Shown: piece by piece, positions 50,319 to 62,227 of the stretch
Layout of the letters: each line of letters opens with the position of its first letter
How positions within the stretch are numbered: the first letter of the stretch is position 1
DNA from: Omphalotus guepiniiformis
Lineage: Eukaryota > Basidiomycota > Agaricomycetes > Agaricales > Omphalotaceae
DNA length: 64,000 nucleotides
Reading direction: 5' to 3'
Assembly (NCBI GenBank): GCA_028554645.1
Contig: JAQOOI010000070.1
Span: forward strand, 1 to 64,000
The notes under the pieces: model-generated
What the model was told of the DNA's origin: nothing
The model's database searches: none
What the model saw: the letters and a program-made list of their open reading frames with translations, nothing else
Position numbers and translations under genes: made by a program

Positions 50319-52876
50319 CTAACATCGAATAAAATTACCCACAATCATACTCGGTATCCCCCATTTATCCCTCCTAATCGTAAACGAGAAACAACAACTC
50401 ACCAGGCCCTCTTCTGTCGGAGCGGTAGCGGCTCCTGCTCCTGCTCCCGCAGCGCTAGTAGATGGGATTAGCGAGGCTCCTGGACCAGAGGAAGGCGAAG
50501 TGCTGACGCCTGATACGCCTGCTCCGGATATACCTGTTACAAAAGAAAGAGAGGAAGGAAGGAAGAAAGAAAAATCAATGTAGTAGCTGAAACAATGAGA
50601 AAGGGGACGAAAACTTGCCTAAACCAAGAGTTCCATTACGTGGTGTAGCAGGCCCAATATTGTTAAGCTGCGGCTTATAACGCAGAACACAAGATGTGAG
50701 AACTGCTTTTTGAGAAGAATCGAATGCGACATGGCCATATTTCTATGTGTGGGGGTAGGGGGAGGAAATGGAAATATTTGGTAGGAAAGGGGGAAGTGAG
50801 GGAATGAAATGAGAGAATAGATCGAAACGCGTCAGTAATGGTGTATAAAAACCAGAGGGAAGTTGAGGGGCTGAGTGCAGGAGTAAGAAGAGGAAGAGCA
50901 GGTAAATGAGAATGAAGCGTGACAAAGGGAGTCGTAACATGAAAAGAGATGGGAGGAGGTGGGTGACAGGCACAAAAACGAACTTCAGTCCATGGGCGAG
51001 GAGTAAGGAAGTAGAAAGGCCAGCACGTCCACAAAAAAAACTGCGCCGCTCAAAACACCATGAACACCCACCTCCCAATAATTGACCGCGCTCTCTTCAG
51101 CCATCAACTCATATATGCACAACCTTCCTTCCCTCATGAGATACCCATCAACCCCAACCAACTCTGAAAACTCCCTATTGCCTTTATATATTTCGCCAGT
51201 TCGGCGCCAAAGACATGCTGGTACACCCATAGCAGAGAATACACGGTCATAATCAAGAAGAAGGCGTTCAAATGCCTCTTCAATGAATACGAGGTCCTGT
51301 AGGAGTCATCAGTCTAACGCGAGATGGTGAAAACAGAAGGGGAGGGCGTTCAACTCACGATGTCGTGTAACGATTGCGCTACAGCGCGAAATTTGGGTCT
51401 TAGGACAGATAGAGGTTGTAATATTTGCTGTTTTGATTCTTGCGAGACGCTACAAAGGTGAAAACCTCATCAGCATTGACAGAACAATATTCCAAGAAAT
51501 AACAACAATTACTTGCGATCCATCCACCTGGATAACCTCGCATATCCTTTAACATAATTATAAGGCTTCAATAACCCCGCTTCATACTTGCTCCTTATAA
51601 CTCGACTAAGCCTTTCATCTCTAGAACCAGGTTGCTGATCAGCAGCCGTGAGTAAGAATTTTTCCGTCTTCGTCGCGGCAGGAAGAATCGCGGAAGGGTC
51701 TGAAGCTTCAGTCGTGCCATTAGAATCGGATTTTTGTGCTTGACCATCTGCAGTCGCAGAACCACCGGCGTCGCCATCTGAAGGCTGCTGCGTTTGGTCC
51801 GTAGCTGAATTCGAATTTAACGAGTCGGCGGCGGGATTAGTGTTTGAATCGGACGTGGGATTGGAGGGTATATTTGATCCATTCGGGTTTGATAGAGCGG
51901 GGTAAGTCGCTCCACTAGTAGTAAGGGGCGGGTACGACGATGTGCCTCTAGAGGTCATTAATGAAGGGGCAACAGATGTAGGTGGACTGAAAAATGATCC
52001 TTCATCGAGTGTTTCGAGAAAGTCACTATTGGAATTGGAAAAAAACAAGAAATTAGAATTAGGAGGGAGGACATGTTCATGTCAAAATGTCAAAGAAACA
52101 CGCACGTCAAAACAGAAAACTCGTTCCCAAGAGTCTCTGGGCGGTATAGGAAGGGAGTTTGGGAATCGGAAAGTAGAGGCCAAGAAGAAGCGTTTGACGG
52201 CGGGGCTGGATTGTTAGGTACGTGTACTGCGGTCGTTGTCGATGTTTGTGGACTACCGTACATCGTGGCTAGTCAAAAAAGGGAGAGAAAAGCGACATCA
52301 GTGTGTTTCGTTACATTCATGGGATTGACAGGGACACATACTGGTAGAGTACCCCCTCGATAAATCGACGCCAGTTGTTGAGCCGACATTGCTTGGGGTT
52401 GGCTTGTCCGTCCGAGGCCGTTGTTCATCATGGCACAAATGTCCAATTTCTCGTTTTATACTGCGGAGAATATGTCGTCATAAAGTGTTTGATATGGGTG
52501 GGGGGGATAATATAAAGAATTTTTGAATACCGAAGTAAAAGCTCGAGACTTACCACCTCTGACAAGGTCTCCCTTCATCACAAGTCATATGGCTCCTCCT
52601 ACAATACAAGCAAGCATGATTGACTTTTCTCCTTTTCGTTGTTTTTTTCTTCTTTCCTCCATTCCCTGGTTCGTCTCCAGTTTCATTCTCATTCGCACTG
52701 GTTCCATGGGCAGTATTCCCACTACCGCTCGTATCATCGTCAACTGATCTTGATCTCCTAGAACTAGCGCCAAGTCCCTCGCCTAGAGAATCCGTTATAC
52801 CTACGCTACCGCTTGCCATCGTCGAACTAGAACTTGCGGTTGGTGGGGCCTGCCGGTCGTATGTCAGGGTCGACAT
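50319..52876 (-). CDS. ERT1: Zn2Cys6 transcription factor ERT1/AcuK-type regulator of gluconeogenesis
   Basis: Nuclear transcription factor that in yeasts and moulds controls the switch from glucose to non-fermentable carbon. Eight exons on the minus strand: 52554-52876, 52342-52460, 52106-52268, 51513-52025, 51359-51449, 51072-51296, 50619-50742, 50319-50533, joining to 590 residues. After a disordered Ser-rich start and a basic KKKKTTKRRK comes the binuclear cluster: CLYCRRSHMTCDEGRPC, then QRC and REIGHLC, the exact spacing and wording of ERT1/AcuK. The fifth Cys codon is split by intron 1. The conserved FSVLTDFLETLD, the ERLSRVIRSKYEAGLLKPYN helix, and a PAS-like C-terminal part (ACLWRRTGEIYKGNREFSEL) follow. 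The C-terminus is WGIPSMIVGNFIRC. One intron is 329 nt and another uses a GC donor. Confidence 0.92.
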
Positions 52877-53459
52877 ATAACAAGTATTAATGACGAATGT
52901 TCAAAAGCGACCACAAAGTATGGAGAAGAATGTATGAAGGTATGTGGAGGGATTGAGAGCGAGAGGGGACGGTTATAGATATAGGTTTATAGACGAGGTG
53001 GAAATATCGGCCTTTACAATCCAGAGCTGATCCAGATTTCGGTCAAGCGGGAATGGAATGGGAAAAAAGTGTTCTAACCCTAATCCATATGCATAAACCC
53101 TAATATTCAATTTTTACCCGACCCTGCCGGAAACAAAAAAATATCGAAGCAATAGAATAAAATCAAGTCCGCGAAAGCAAAGTATAAGCAAAGCTATTGG
53201 TACATCAGGGTATTTTTTTATAACACATCCACGGCATAACCAACCATCCAACACCACCGCGACCTGCACAGCGCAAACATTCAAAAATTCTTCGCTGAGC
53301 GCTCAGCCAAATTCCCTGGTAAACAAGCCGACCGGCTCGGTGCAATCATAAGCCTCGCAATAGGCCAACTCGGAGCCAAGATTCGGGCCAAAAACCCGGA
53401 CACATACAGCGCACCACAATACCGCGTAGTCGTAGTCGTTGTACCCCGGCCCTCAGGCC
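52877..53459. other. Promoter and 5' leader of ERT1; no gene seen
   Basis: Upstream region of the minus-strand ERT1 gene and 3' end of the membrane-protein gene beyond it. Plus-strand frames here are antisense shadows. Confidence 0.5.
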
Positions 53460-55112
53460 TCAGCTTGCCGCAGGCTGCAGAACCCTCCCAACACCCTTCC
53501 CAACCCCCACAATCCCATCCCCAACCTTCCTCCCAACCGTCCTCGCCTTCCTTCCAACCCACAACGACCCATAAATCAAAAACTGCAATGTCATGCATAC
53601 CCCAACAAATCCACACACTATAAGCGTACCCATGGGCCATGCATCGAACGCTACGAGAGCGAGGAAACCCATTAAGGAGAAAACGGAGATTAACATGCAT
53701 AGGGTTGGTATGCGGGCGGAGAGGGAGAAGGATGCGTAGGTGTTGAATAGGTCGAGTGCGCGAGGCTGTGGAGGGAATGATTTTTACTTTAGTTAATTAA
53801 AGTGGAAGTGGGGATTGAGGGGAATGATAGAACGTACAATGACGACGTGTACAGGACACCAAGCATACCGCAGGAAAAACCATACATCACAAACCATTCC
53901 TAACCCTGTCGCAACACTAGAAGCAGCAACAGCCGCTCTCGCATACGCGTTGATTTCAAACAGGGAGCCAGGTGCTATAGCGAACACCGCCGTGTCGACT
54001 CTACAATAATCAATCATACAACTCTTCTTTGAGCACGAGTACGGGGAAGATGCATGATAAAAAGAAAGAGACTCACGCAGCAAGAGCAGTAAGCGCACCG
54101 CCAACATACGTCCACTCCATCTGCAACTTCTTAAAAATTCGTTCATACGAACTTTCCCCATACGCAGAACTGAGCTCGCCGTAAATAGTGAACATACACA
54201 ACGTACGTTCCCACCAATGCATCTCCTCTGCTTTAATCTCATCAACGGGGATCTCCTCGGTGTGGAAAGGTAAAATCCCTCGAGGGGCGTTCATCCCGAT
54301 AGCAGCAGCGGATACGCGTAAGATCCATGGGGTGGTAGGATGAGAATCTGTTTCTCTTTCGGATTCAGAGTGTTTGGTGTGGAAAGAATCTTCTTCTTCT
54401 TGGTCTGAAAGAGAAGGACTTTCGTAACCCGTACGAGGAGCAGCAGCAACTTCATCATCATCATCCTCTGAACCAGAACCAGAACAAGATTCCGAAATCC
54501 ATTTTTCCTCCGCTTCGTCATCAGAAAAAATAGTAAACCCCTTCACACACCGACGACGTCGTCCCCGCGTGCCTCGCCGCCTTCGTAAGACCTGTTGGTC
54601 TTTCTCTTTCTCAGATGGATTAGGACTATTTTGAAAAAGTGTCTTTTCCGAATCTGTCGTTTCACGAGAGGACGACCGCGACCGTGACCGCGAGGACCGA
54701 GATTGAGATTCACCATCCGACGACGAAGAATCTGGTTAGAAAAACAAACATTTCACTCAACTCGAACCGCAGCGAAAAAAACATGTCGGAACTCACCTTC
54801 ACCCCCGCCTTCATACTCACATTCCTCTCCAAGTCTCATCAACCCATTCCCCAATTCACACCCGTGCGGAGGAATCAAGCGAACCTGCAGCGTCGCATTT
54901 GATCCTTTCTTCGTGCTACGTCCTGAACCTGGTCCTGAGCCTGAGGAACCTGACACTTGACGACGCTGTAAACGCTTCGCTCGTCCCGTGGGTGACGTAC
55001 TGAGAATAAGATGCGGTTCTACATAGAGATGTCAAGTGAATGATGGAAAGGGTACAAAAGGATGGAAAGGGTACGACATACTCGGGTACATCTTCTGCAA
55101 CTCCACTAGCTC
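53460..55112 (-). CDS. Membrane protein with charged N-terminal region (5' end incomplete)
   Basis: Exons on the minus strand: 53460-53765, 53838-54000, 54077-54731, 54797-55018, and a less certain one at 55082-55112; introns GT...AG, 63-76 nt, phases consistent. The start codon was not found; it should lie above 55112. The N-terminal half is hydrophilic: a coiled segment (LVELQKMYP), Gly/Ser and Arg/Ser runs (SRSSRSRSRSSSRE), RRRRGTRGRRRR, and an acidic block (SEDDDDE). The C-terminal half has about four hydrophobic segments, including FAIAPGSLFEINAYARAAVA and MLISVFSLMGFLALVAFDAW, and ends in a Gly/Lys helix. I do not recognise the family. Confidence 0.65.
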
Positions 55113-55342
55113 CTGTAATGTACACACACACGAAGCAACGGGTGTACATTTCCTCCTTGATTTTTTCTTGCTCGGGGGACAATACATTATTTGAATTGAT
55201 ATCTTCAAATCTAGCTTCGCTTCCCTGCTGCTGAAAACCAAAACCAGTGAGTTTGGATTCTTTATGTAGCGAAGAAGCCAAACACTTGGATGGACTAACA
55301 TAAGAAAACCCCGTTTTTGATTCGGATTTTGACCATCACAGC

Positions 55343-56698
55343 CTAACGTCGTTTCGAACGACGTGCAATGGTCAGCACTACAATCACTGGCAGAGTCCGA
55401 GTCGAGTGAGATGTTGATAATAGGTCGCCAGGACTTTTCTCTTCGGATGTGGTGTAGACCATGACCTTGTAGAACTTGATACGGATATGCATTAACACCA
55501 GACTGTCAGTGTCAAATATACACGTACTGTAAAGAGACCAAGTCCTATCAAAAGTCCAAAACTCAATAAGTCCGCGAATGAAATATTAAATAAAGCAACA
55601 TACGAATCAAGTTCGCTCTCGCCTTCCATCCTAGCTGATAAGTTGACGACTCGCCAACGTGCCTTTAGAATCAAGCCGTGTAGATGATGACAAGACGTTA
55701 AATAGGCGGATAAGAATACGACAGCAAAGCTAGCAAAGTTCAGGAGCAATAAAATCATAACATGCTGAACCGCCTCCAGACTCCAAAGTCCAAACACATC
55801 AATCAATAAAGCTGTGGTCGTGTCCAACTGCTGGTCCGTGCGCGATTTTGTGGTATCTTATCTTATCTACAAAGTCAAGACACCTGCAACAAACCGCCAT
55901 GGACGTATCGCCGAAATACACATCTATGCTCAATGGATAACCAGAATACTTCAAGCTGAAGGATGCACGCCTGCAACGACGTCTTGGCGTCGTATGATAC
56001 CTTGGATATTTTAACGATTTGAAGGGCCTGCTCATATGTTATTTATTAGGCTTATTTCTTGGACATTACTAGGGCTGGGTTCGGATATATCTGTTATGGT
56101 AAGCTGTGCGCGCAATGGCTCTATATTCAATGTGTAGGACTGATAAATTTCTATGTAAAGGTTTCTGATGTTGCGAGAGTCGGAACGGTATTCGGCGCCT
56201 TACAATAGCTGCAATGAGCTTTTGTGCGTTTTGATAGGTGACACGAACCGCCATGGCTAAAATGGGCAGCTTCATGAGCTTGCTACAGCTTGAGATTGGC
56301 CAGCTATGACGCCGAATGAGCTGAAGGCCCAGTACAATGACGTCGGGAGGACTTAGGGGTAGGAGGCAAAGGAGTGCAAAGAGCTCGAGTCCAAAGGCGG
56401 CAAGTACAGGGCGGGGTGTGATTCTAAGTTTGTAGGAAGGCGGCGCCAAATATCGTAGTACACTGCTGTGAAGCGATTGAAGGCGGCGGCGGGAAAGTAT
56501 TCGCACTTTGGAAACGGAGAAAGTCAGGTTGATCAGAAATAGAGGGGTTTCTTGTCGGGCAGAATTGTCTTCTCTAGTTCTGTCGCACGCAAACATACAG
56601 GACTTCCAGGAATGTGATTCTGCATCCAAGGAATCTGTCACGTAAAATCGCCGCATGAGAAAGACGAGAAGGACACATCTTGAGTATATTACCTTCAT
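55343..56698 (-). CDS. Putative multi-pass membrane protein (exon structure tentative)
   Basis: Minus strand. A convincing core is 55545-55827 (DVFGLWSLEAVQHVMILLLL, SFADLLSFGLLIGLGLFT), joined by a 53-nt intron (55492-55544, GTACGT...TCAAG) to a final exon ending in VIVVLTIARRSKRR and stop at 55343. Upstream, after a 48-nt intron (GTGTCT...AGCAG), the frame continues through ACILQLEVFWLSIEHRC and QALQIVKISKVSYDAKTSLQ. The 5' part probably includes the hydrophobic frame between about 56250 and 56698, where a GTAAGG donor follows KLIAAI, but an alternative frame across 56032-56150 (ending SLINNI) also looks coding, so this may be two genes. Family unknown. Confidence 0.45.
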
Positions 56699-57023
56699 CC
56701 ATCTCTACCTTCAACACCACTCTTATTCGTCACCGATGTGCGTTATCCATAGCCTGTACCTTGCGAGCAGAAATAAACAGCATCCATGATAATTTGGCGG
56801 TACGAGCGGAGCTGACATCTCACAGGAGTTGAGCAAATAAGCGCACACCGTGGCACCGCCGAGGCACGCCGCACCCAGGGTCCCGTCAAGCTTCTCGTTT
56901 GGGCGCAATCACTCCTTTATTCTTCCTATCCTATCCACTCTTTCTCTCCCTCGACGACGAACGAAAGAAGCAAAGAGACGTGAGACGTGAAAAAAGACTC
57001 GTCTTACCCCCTATTTCACCAGG
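56699..57023. other. Promoter region of the CAP10 gene
   Basis: No coding frame of note. It must hold the promoter and 5' leader of the plus-strand CAP10 gene and possibly the start of the minus-strand membrane protein gene. Confidence 0.45.
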
Positions 57024-59281
57024 ATGTTGGACCGGCGAAACTTCTTTGTTCGTAGAGCGGGGTACATCTTCATCGTCATTGTCGTCGTTCTTTTTTTACA
57101 AGGCGGTTTCTATGCGGGTCACCAAAGTTCAGAATCTCCCAACAGCAAAGAGTCTGGGTCTGGGTCTGGTTGGTCTCTGTTCTCGGACACAAAGTCCAGC
57201 AGTGGGGTCGTGAGGAAACACCCTATTGCGCAGATGATGGAGGAGGGGGAGGTTGCGTTTAGGAAAAAGGTCGAGAGGCAAAGTTCGACGCTGAAGGAGG
57301 CAGTAGCAGAGTATAAGAGGAGGTACAAGCGTCAGCCTCCGAGGGATTTCGACAAGTGGTGGGACTTTACGAGACAATATAACCACATTATGGTTGATGA
57401 GTATGATGGTCTAATGAGAGACCTCGACCCCTTTTTCCAATTGTCTGGGGAAGAAATTAGAAGACGAGTTCAACAGGTGAGGCCTGTCTCTCCTTCTGTA
57501 ATGATAGATACTCCTTTTGTTTCTCGTTCTATGTCGGCACCCGGCTCAATGTCTTTTTACAGGTTGGCTCGTTACCCTCTATAGATATCCTCCGGATCCA
57601 AGACGGCACTCCTAAACTGATCAACTATGGAAAAGGTTTCGAAGATGACGAAGTTAGCGCTCGTGCTAAAGGTCTTCGTTCAATGTTGGGCAAAGTCATG
57701 AAAACAGTGAGTCCTATTAGGTCCCTCGTCATCATTCATTCATTCCGAACAACTCATCTCCATTTCAGCTTCCAGACATGGACTTTCCCATAAACGCAAA
57801 AGCTGAAGGTCGAGTTATCGTTCCTTGGGAACACCGTCAATATCCCAACCTCACAAAAGAAGATTCTTCAATAGGAGTCGAAGCCATGCTCGGTGGTCCA
57901 TTCATTGCTGATTGGCGTGGCGACGGTAACGTCTGGGACGCATGGCGGCGTACTTGTGATCCATCTTCCACCGCCCGCCGACTCTTCTCCTCCATCCGGT
58001 CCACGTTCTCTCCCAACTCCCGTAATTACCTCACTACAAGGGACAAAGCGCCCCCTGAAGACGACTTCACTTTTGCACGCGACACCGGGTTCCATACTAC
58101 CGATTTCTGTAATTCCCCACACGATCATTACAACCAAGGTCACTTTTTCTCGGATTGGCGAACTATACCTGTTCTTTATCCCGTGTTCAGTCCTGCGCGT
58201 GCAGCTGGGTTCATGGATATCAAAATCCCGAGTCATTACTACTACGGTAGTACGCCCGAGTACACCTATGGTTGGGATCCCGTGAACCTTGAGTTGAAGG
58301 ACGTTGATGATATGGAAGTTCCCTGGGAAGAAAAACAAGAAAAGATTTTCTGGAGGGGAGCGACTACTGGTGGTGGGAATAGTCCACCTGGGTTTTCACC
58401 ACAATATCAAAGACATCGATTCGTGCGGATGACTTCTGACGTTTCGAATGAAACTCAGACAGTTGTTTTTGCTGATCCACCTAATACGACGAATTATGTC
58501 AAAGCGGAGGTATCGGTTGCGGAACTGAATAGGGATATTATGGATGTTGCTTTTGTGAAGGCTACGAATCCTGATCAGTATCCTGGGGGTTTACAGGCGC
58601 TTATGGATGATCATAGGTTTGGGAGTGCGGTTCCGCTTGGAAGGCATTGGGAGTATAAGTATTTGGTTGATTTTGATGGGATGAGTTATAGTGGGAGGTT
58701 TATGTCGTTTTTGGCTAGTGATAGTGTGCCGCTGAAAGCGACGGTTTATGAGGAGTTTTTTTCGGATTGGATTCAGCCTTGGTATGTGGTTCCGTTATGC
58801 CCCCTCCTCTTGCGTTTCTTCCGATTCACTAATCGTTGACTTGTCAGGGTGCACTTTATACCACTCACAACGTCATATAAAGAGATATACAATATCTTTA
58901 GTTATTTCTCTGGACCTACGGAGGAAGCGTTGAGGGTTGTGAATTCGACGCAGTTGTATGTTGAGCCGGGGGAGGAGAGGGTTGGGGTTGTTTCTGATGG
59001 TGATAATCAGTTGAGGAGGATAGCTAGAGCTGGGAGACAGTGGAAGAGGTCTATGGGGAGGACGTTGGATCAGGAAGGTGAGTTTGGAGTTTGGGGCGGG
59101 AGTTTTGGCTCGTTGTTTTTTCTTTTTTCTTTTTTCTTTTTGTTTTTTCTTCTTTTCTTTTTACGAGAGGATTGCTGACGACTTTTTTTGTGTGTTTCTA
59201 GCGTTCGTTTATCGACTTGCTCTTGAATGGGCGAGGTTATGGTCTGATGATCGTGATTCGATGAATTATGTGGAGAGTTAA
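57024..59281 (+). CDS. CAP10-type glycosyltransferase (type II membrane protein)
   Basis: Golgi-type glycosyltransferase of the CAP10 family, known in Cryptococcus for capsule and wall glycan xylosylation. Five exons: 57024-57476, 57563-57706, 57769-58781, 58848-59077, 59202-59281; introns GT...AG, phases consistent, 639 residues. The N-terminus is a short cytosolic RRNFFVRRAG followed by one membrane anchor (YIFIVIVVVLFLQGGF) and a Ser/Gly stem, the layout of a type II Golgi enzyme. The CAP10 domain shows FDKWWDF, EEKQEKIFWRGATTGG, the HRFVRM region, KYLVDFDGMSYSGRFMSFLA (the most conserved block), SVPLKATVYEEFFSDWIQPW and VHFIPL. The last 80-nt exon encodes the closing helix AFVYRLALEWARLWSDDRDS and has been copied twice downstream. 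Confidence 0.93.
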
Positions 59282-60018
59282 ACGTTAAAGTTTCCATCCC
59301 AGGCCAGGAGACTCGACCTAGGAATTGCGTATTGTAAAAAATCAACTATCAAAGTACTCTAATTATTTACTTACCTACCGCCTACTGCCTAGTGCACTGC
59401 GTACTGCGTACTGCCTACCTTGCTTCATATATATATCAACCTACATGTTTCGGTTTCGGTTTCGGTCGTCTTTTACTTAGAGTTTCGTGCTTTATGTACT
59501 GGCTGCAGCTGGGTACTTAGGCCTTAGGATTCGGTGTTTCTTCTTTTGTGGGTGTGTAGGGAAGCTTTCGACGCGTAAGTACGTTTCTTGTGTAATGAGA
59601 AAAAGCTAGACAGGTAGCGCTTGTTGTGCGCGTCTACATTTCCGAGGCGCTAATAAAACATGCTTTGACAACCTTCACACGGCCTGTTTCTCTTTCATCC
59701 TTTCATTTCATCTATGCTGCTCGATCGCGATCTGTTAGAAGAACCTTGAAGAATGAAAGGCAAGTGAAAAGGACTCGGACACTACGAAGCAAACTTGGAG
59801 GTATGTGACCTATAGGCGAGTTCTATGGGAGATGAAACTGAAAAGGATAGGGCTCATCCTGTCGCTCTTATATACTCTTCGCTTTGCCAATGATGCTGGC
59901 CAGCGGGAGACAAAGCCGCCAGTACAGAGAGCCGATCGCGAACCACGTGGATGAGTGGCTCCCTCGGTCGACCGCCTCGCTGCCTCGCTGTTCACCATCA
60001 CCATCATCCACATCCACC
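59282..60018. other. 3' region of CAP10 and promoter of the first chimeric gene
   Basis: Contains short repeats (CTGCCTA/CTGCGTA runs near 59385-59420; TTTCGG three times near 59453-59470) and the segment later duplicated as promoter of the second chimeric gene. No other gene is seen. Confidence 0.6.
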
Positions 60019-61411
60019 ATGTCTCAACCCGGCGTCGTACTTCCTCGGAATCAAGAAGCTGAGGTTTCTCGTCGTGCAGGACATATGAAAGATGGAGTTG
60101 AATGTTGGCAGAAGGTTATTAATTATCACAAGATTCTGAATGTCCCAAAAATTCCTGCCTTTGTGGCTCCCAGGATACCTCGGGAGATTCTGGAGATTGT
60201 GTGGCTCACTTGTCTTCTTAGATACTCTAAAGTGAAGTTTACTCAAAGTAAGCCCAGCTCGTTATGCCCTATATCTTTTCGAGAACAAACACTCTAGACT
60301 CATCGTTAAATCTTAGATACCACACGAGACGCGTACAAGGTCTCAAGTAGCTTCCGGACGTGTCTACGAGCTGAAGATATAAATCCTGGAGCCGTTAATC
60401 ATCGCACTTGCGCTCACGACTATTCTTCCACTAAAGCTCGATGGCGGAAGCACAGACGGTATCGTCTGGTCCTTCGAGACTACCGTGGCAATCTCAGCAC
60501 GTTCAAGGATGTGAAGGAATTGCTGTCTGTCATGCATGATGCATTGATTAGTGAGTCTATTCCGATTTTACATGAGGGTACATGTTGAATTCACGCTTCT
60601 GTGTCTTAGCTCATGAAGACGCATACACAAAGGCAAAAGTTCTGTATCGTAACATCAATGTGGGGAATATTCTGATATCTGAGGATGGGAAGGGATTACT
60701 CGTTGATTGGGAGCGTTCAAAGTCGAATTCAGAATTAGCGAGCGCGCGACAATCTGCACACTGGGAAACAGTACGTCGCCCTGATTCATATTTCTTTGTC
60801 AATGTTGTTAAAATCTGAGTAACCGTAATCTTTAGGGAACTTGGCAATTCATTTCGGCTGCTCTCCTCTCAAATCCGGATGCTCATGCCACACGTGCAGA
60901 TTGCCTGGAATCCTACTTTCATGTTCTAAGTTGGATTGCATTGCAGTACACCAACCATTCAACATCTCCATCCCGTGTCGCAAAACATCTTACCCTGGTA
61001 TATGATGACTACGATGAGGAGGAGGAAGAAGGCAGAATTGTGGGAGGTTTTCTAAAGCGCATTTACATGAAGAGCGATGCTTTGGCCGAAATCGGATTCA
61101 CCCCAGGACCTCTAGCTGATTTGATTGAAGATCTCGAGGAAACCTGTGCTTCGCGCTATACTACCGATCCAGATCCTAAGAGGCTCGATATCGCACTGAA
61201 AGTTCTTGCTAAAGAAGATATCAGTGAAGAAGAACGGGATTCGATTTATCTGGACAATATTCATTACAGGAAATACGAGCGGCGGCAGAGGCTCACTTCT
61301 GCGAAATGGTTCATTGATCGGTTCAAGGAAGCTATAGTATCTGATAAATGGTCAGACTGTTCTCTCGAGCGGCGCGAGATACGACTTCCCGTCAAGAGGT
61401 ATTGGCTGTAG
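60019..61411 (+). CDS. Chimeric MYND-gene 5' part fused to truncated FunK1 kinase, copy 1
   Basis: Four exons: 60019-60247, 60317-60550, 60610-60770, 60836-61411, introns 59-69 nt, 399 residues. I chose the ATG at 60019 because it matches the starts of the MYND gene (12460-13511) and of copy 2; the frame is open further upstream. Residues 1-90 (MSQPGVVLPRNQ... to KVKFTQ) follow the MYND protein, with intron 1 at the same place and phase, and exon 2 still matches (AYKVSSSFR). Then it switches to a FunK1-type kinase C-terminal half: RRYRLVL hinge, catalytic loop YRNINVGNILI, VDWE, GTWQFISAAL, the DCLESYFHVLSW helix. There is no N-lobe, no glycine loop and no Lys, and the catalytic HRD reads YRN. 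Probably a pseudokinase or a binding protein. Confidence 0.8.
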
Positions 61412-62227
61412 AAAATGAAAACCTGCGTGCCAAACGTTGGGGGAATCAGGAAGACCTACGTTGGGACGTCTCAAGGAGTCGGTCATATATTTCGTATCAG
61501 CGTTCGTTTATTGACTAGCTCTTCAATGGGCGAGGTTATGGTCTGACGACCGCGACTCGATGAATTATATGGAGAGCTAAAAAGCTAATCATATCTCAGG
61601 CGGGCGATGAGAGTTGTTCGGATGCTCGACCTAGGAAATGTGTATTGTAAAAAATTCAACTGTCAAGTACTCTAATTGTTTACCTACCTATCACTGCCGA
61701 CTGCTTCACATGTCCACTACATGTTTCGGTCGCCTTTTTTTCAGATTTTTTCCTGCTTCCTGCTTTAGTATGTATGTACTAGCTGAGTAGGATTCGGTCT
61801 TTCTTTTTTGTTCGCGTCTACATTTCCGGGTATATGCACATTCATCATTGAGTATTGATATTGAGCGCTAAAACATGCTTTGACAACCTTCACACGGCCT
61901 GTTTCTCTTTCATCCTTTCACTTCATCTATACTGCTCGAATTGTTAGAGAAACTTGAATGATGATAGGAAACTGAAAAAGACTCGGACACTACTCAGTAA
62001 AGGTATGTGATGAATCGAGTTCTATGCCAGATGAAACTGAAAAGGATACGAAGAATGTGAAGGGCTCCAAGTCATCCTGTCTCTCTTAATCGTCGAAGGG
62101 CTGCCAATGCTGGCCAGCGGGAGACAAAGCGTTGAGCGTAAAGAGAGCCAAACCACGTGGCTGGCTTCCACTGCACCTCGGTTGACCGTGGTCGCTGCCT
62201 CGCTGTTCACCATCACCATCATCCACC
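61412..62227. other. Spacer between array units
   Basis: Contains the duplicated CAP10 exon fragment (listed separately), its former 3' region and the promoter of the second chimeric gene, all copied from 59201-60018 with substitutions and indels. Confidence 0.7.
61501..61580 (+). pseudogene. Orphan copy of the last CAP10 exon (copy 2)
   Basis: All 80 nt of the CAP10 terminal exon are present with no indel. The fifth codon, CGA (Arg) in the parent, is TGA here. There is no upstream CAP10 sequence; the preceding bases are the 3' flank of the first chimeric gene. Confidence 0.95.

Noticed and set aside
50675..51078. Minus-strand frames within the ERT1 gene
   Set aside because: They lie in the 329-nt intron; the flanking exons join in phase without them and the family sequence is continuous across the junction.
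59884..60018. Upstream in-frame start (at 59884) for the first chimeric gene
   Set aside because: The extra residues have no counterpart in copy 2 or in the MYND gene, both of which begin at the position equivalent to 60019.
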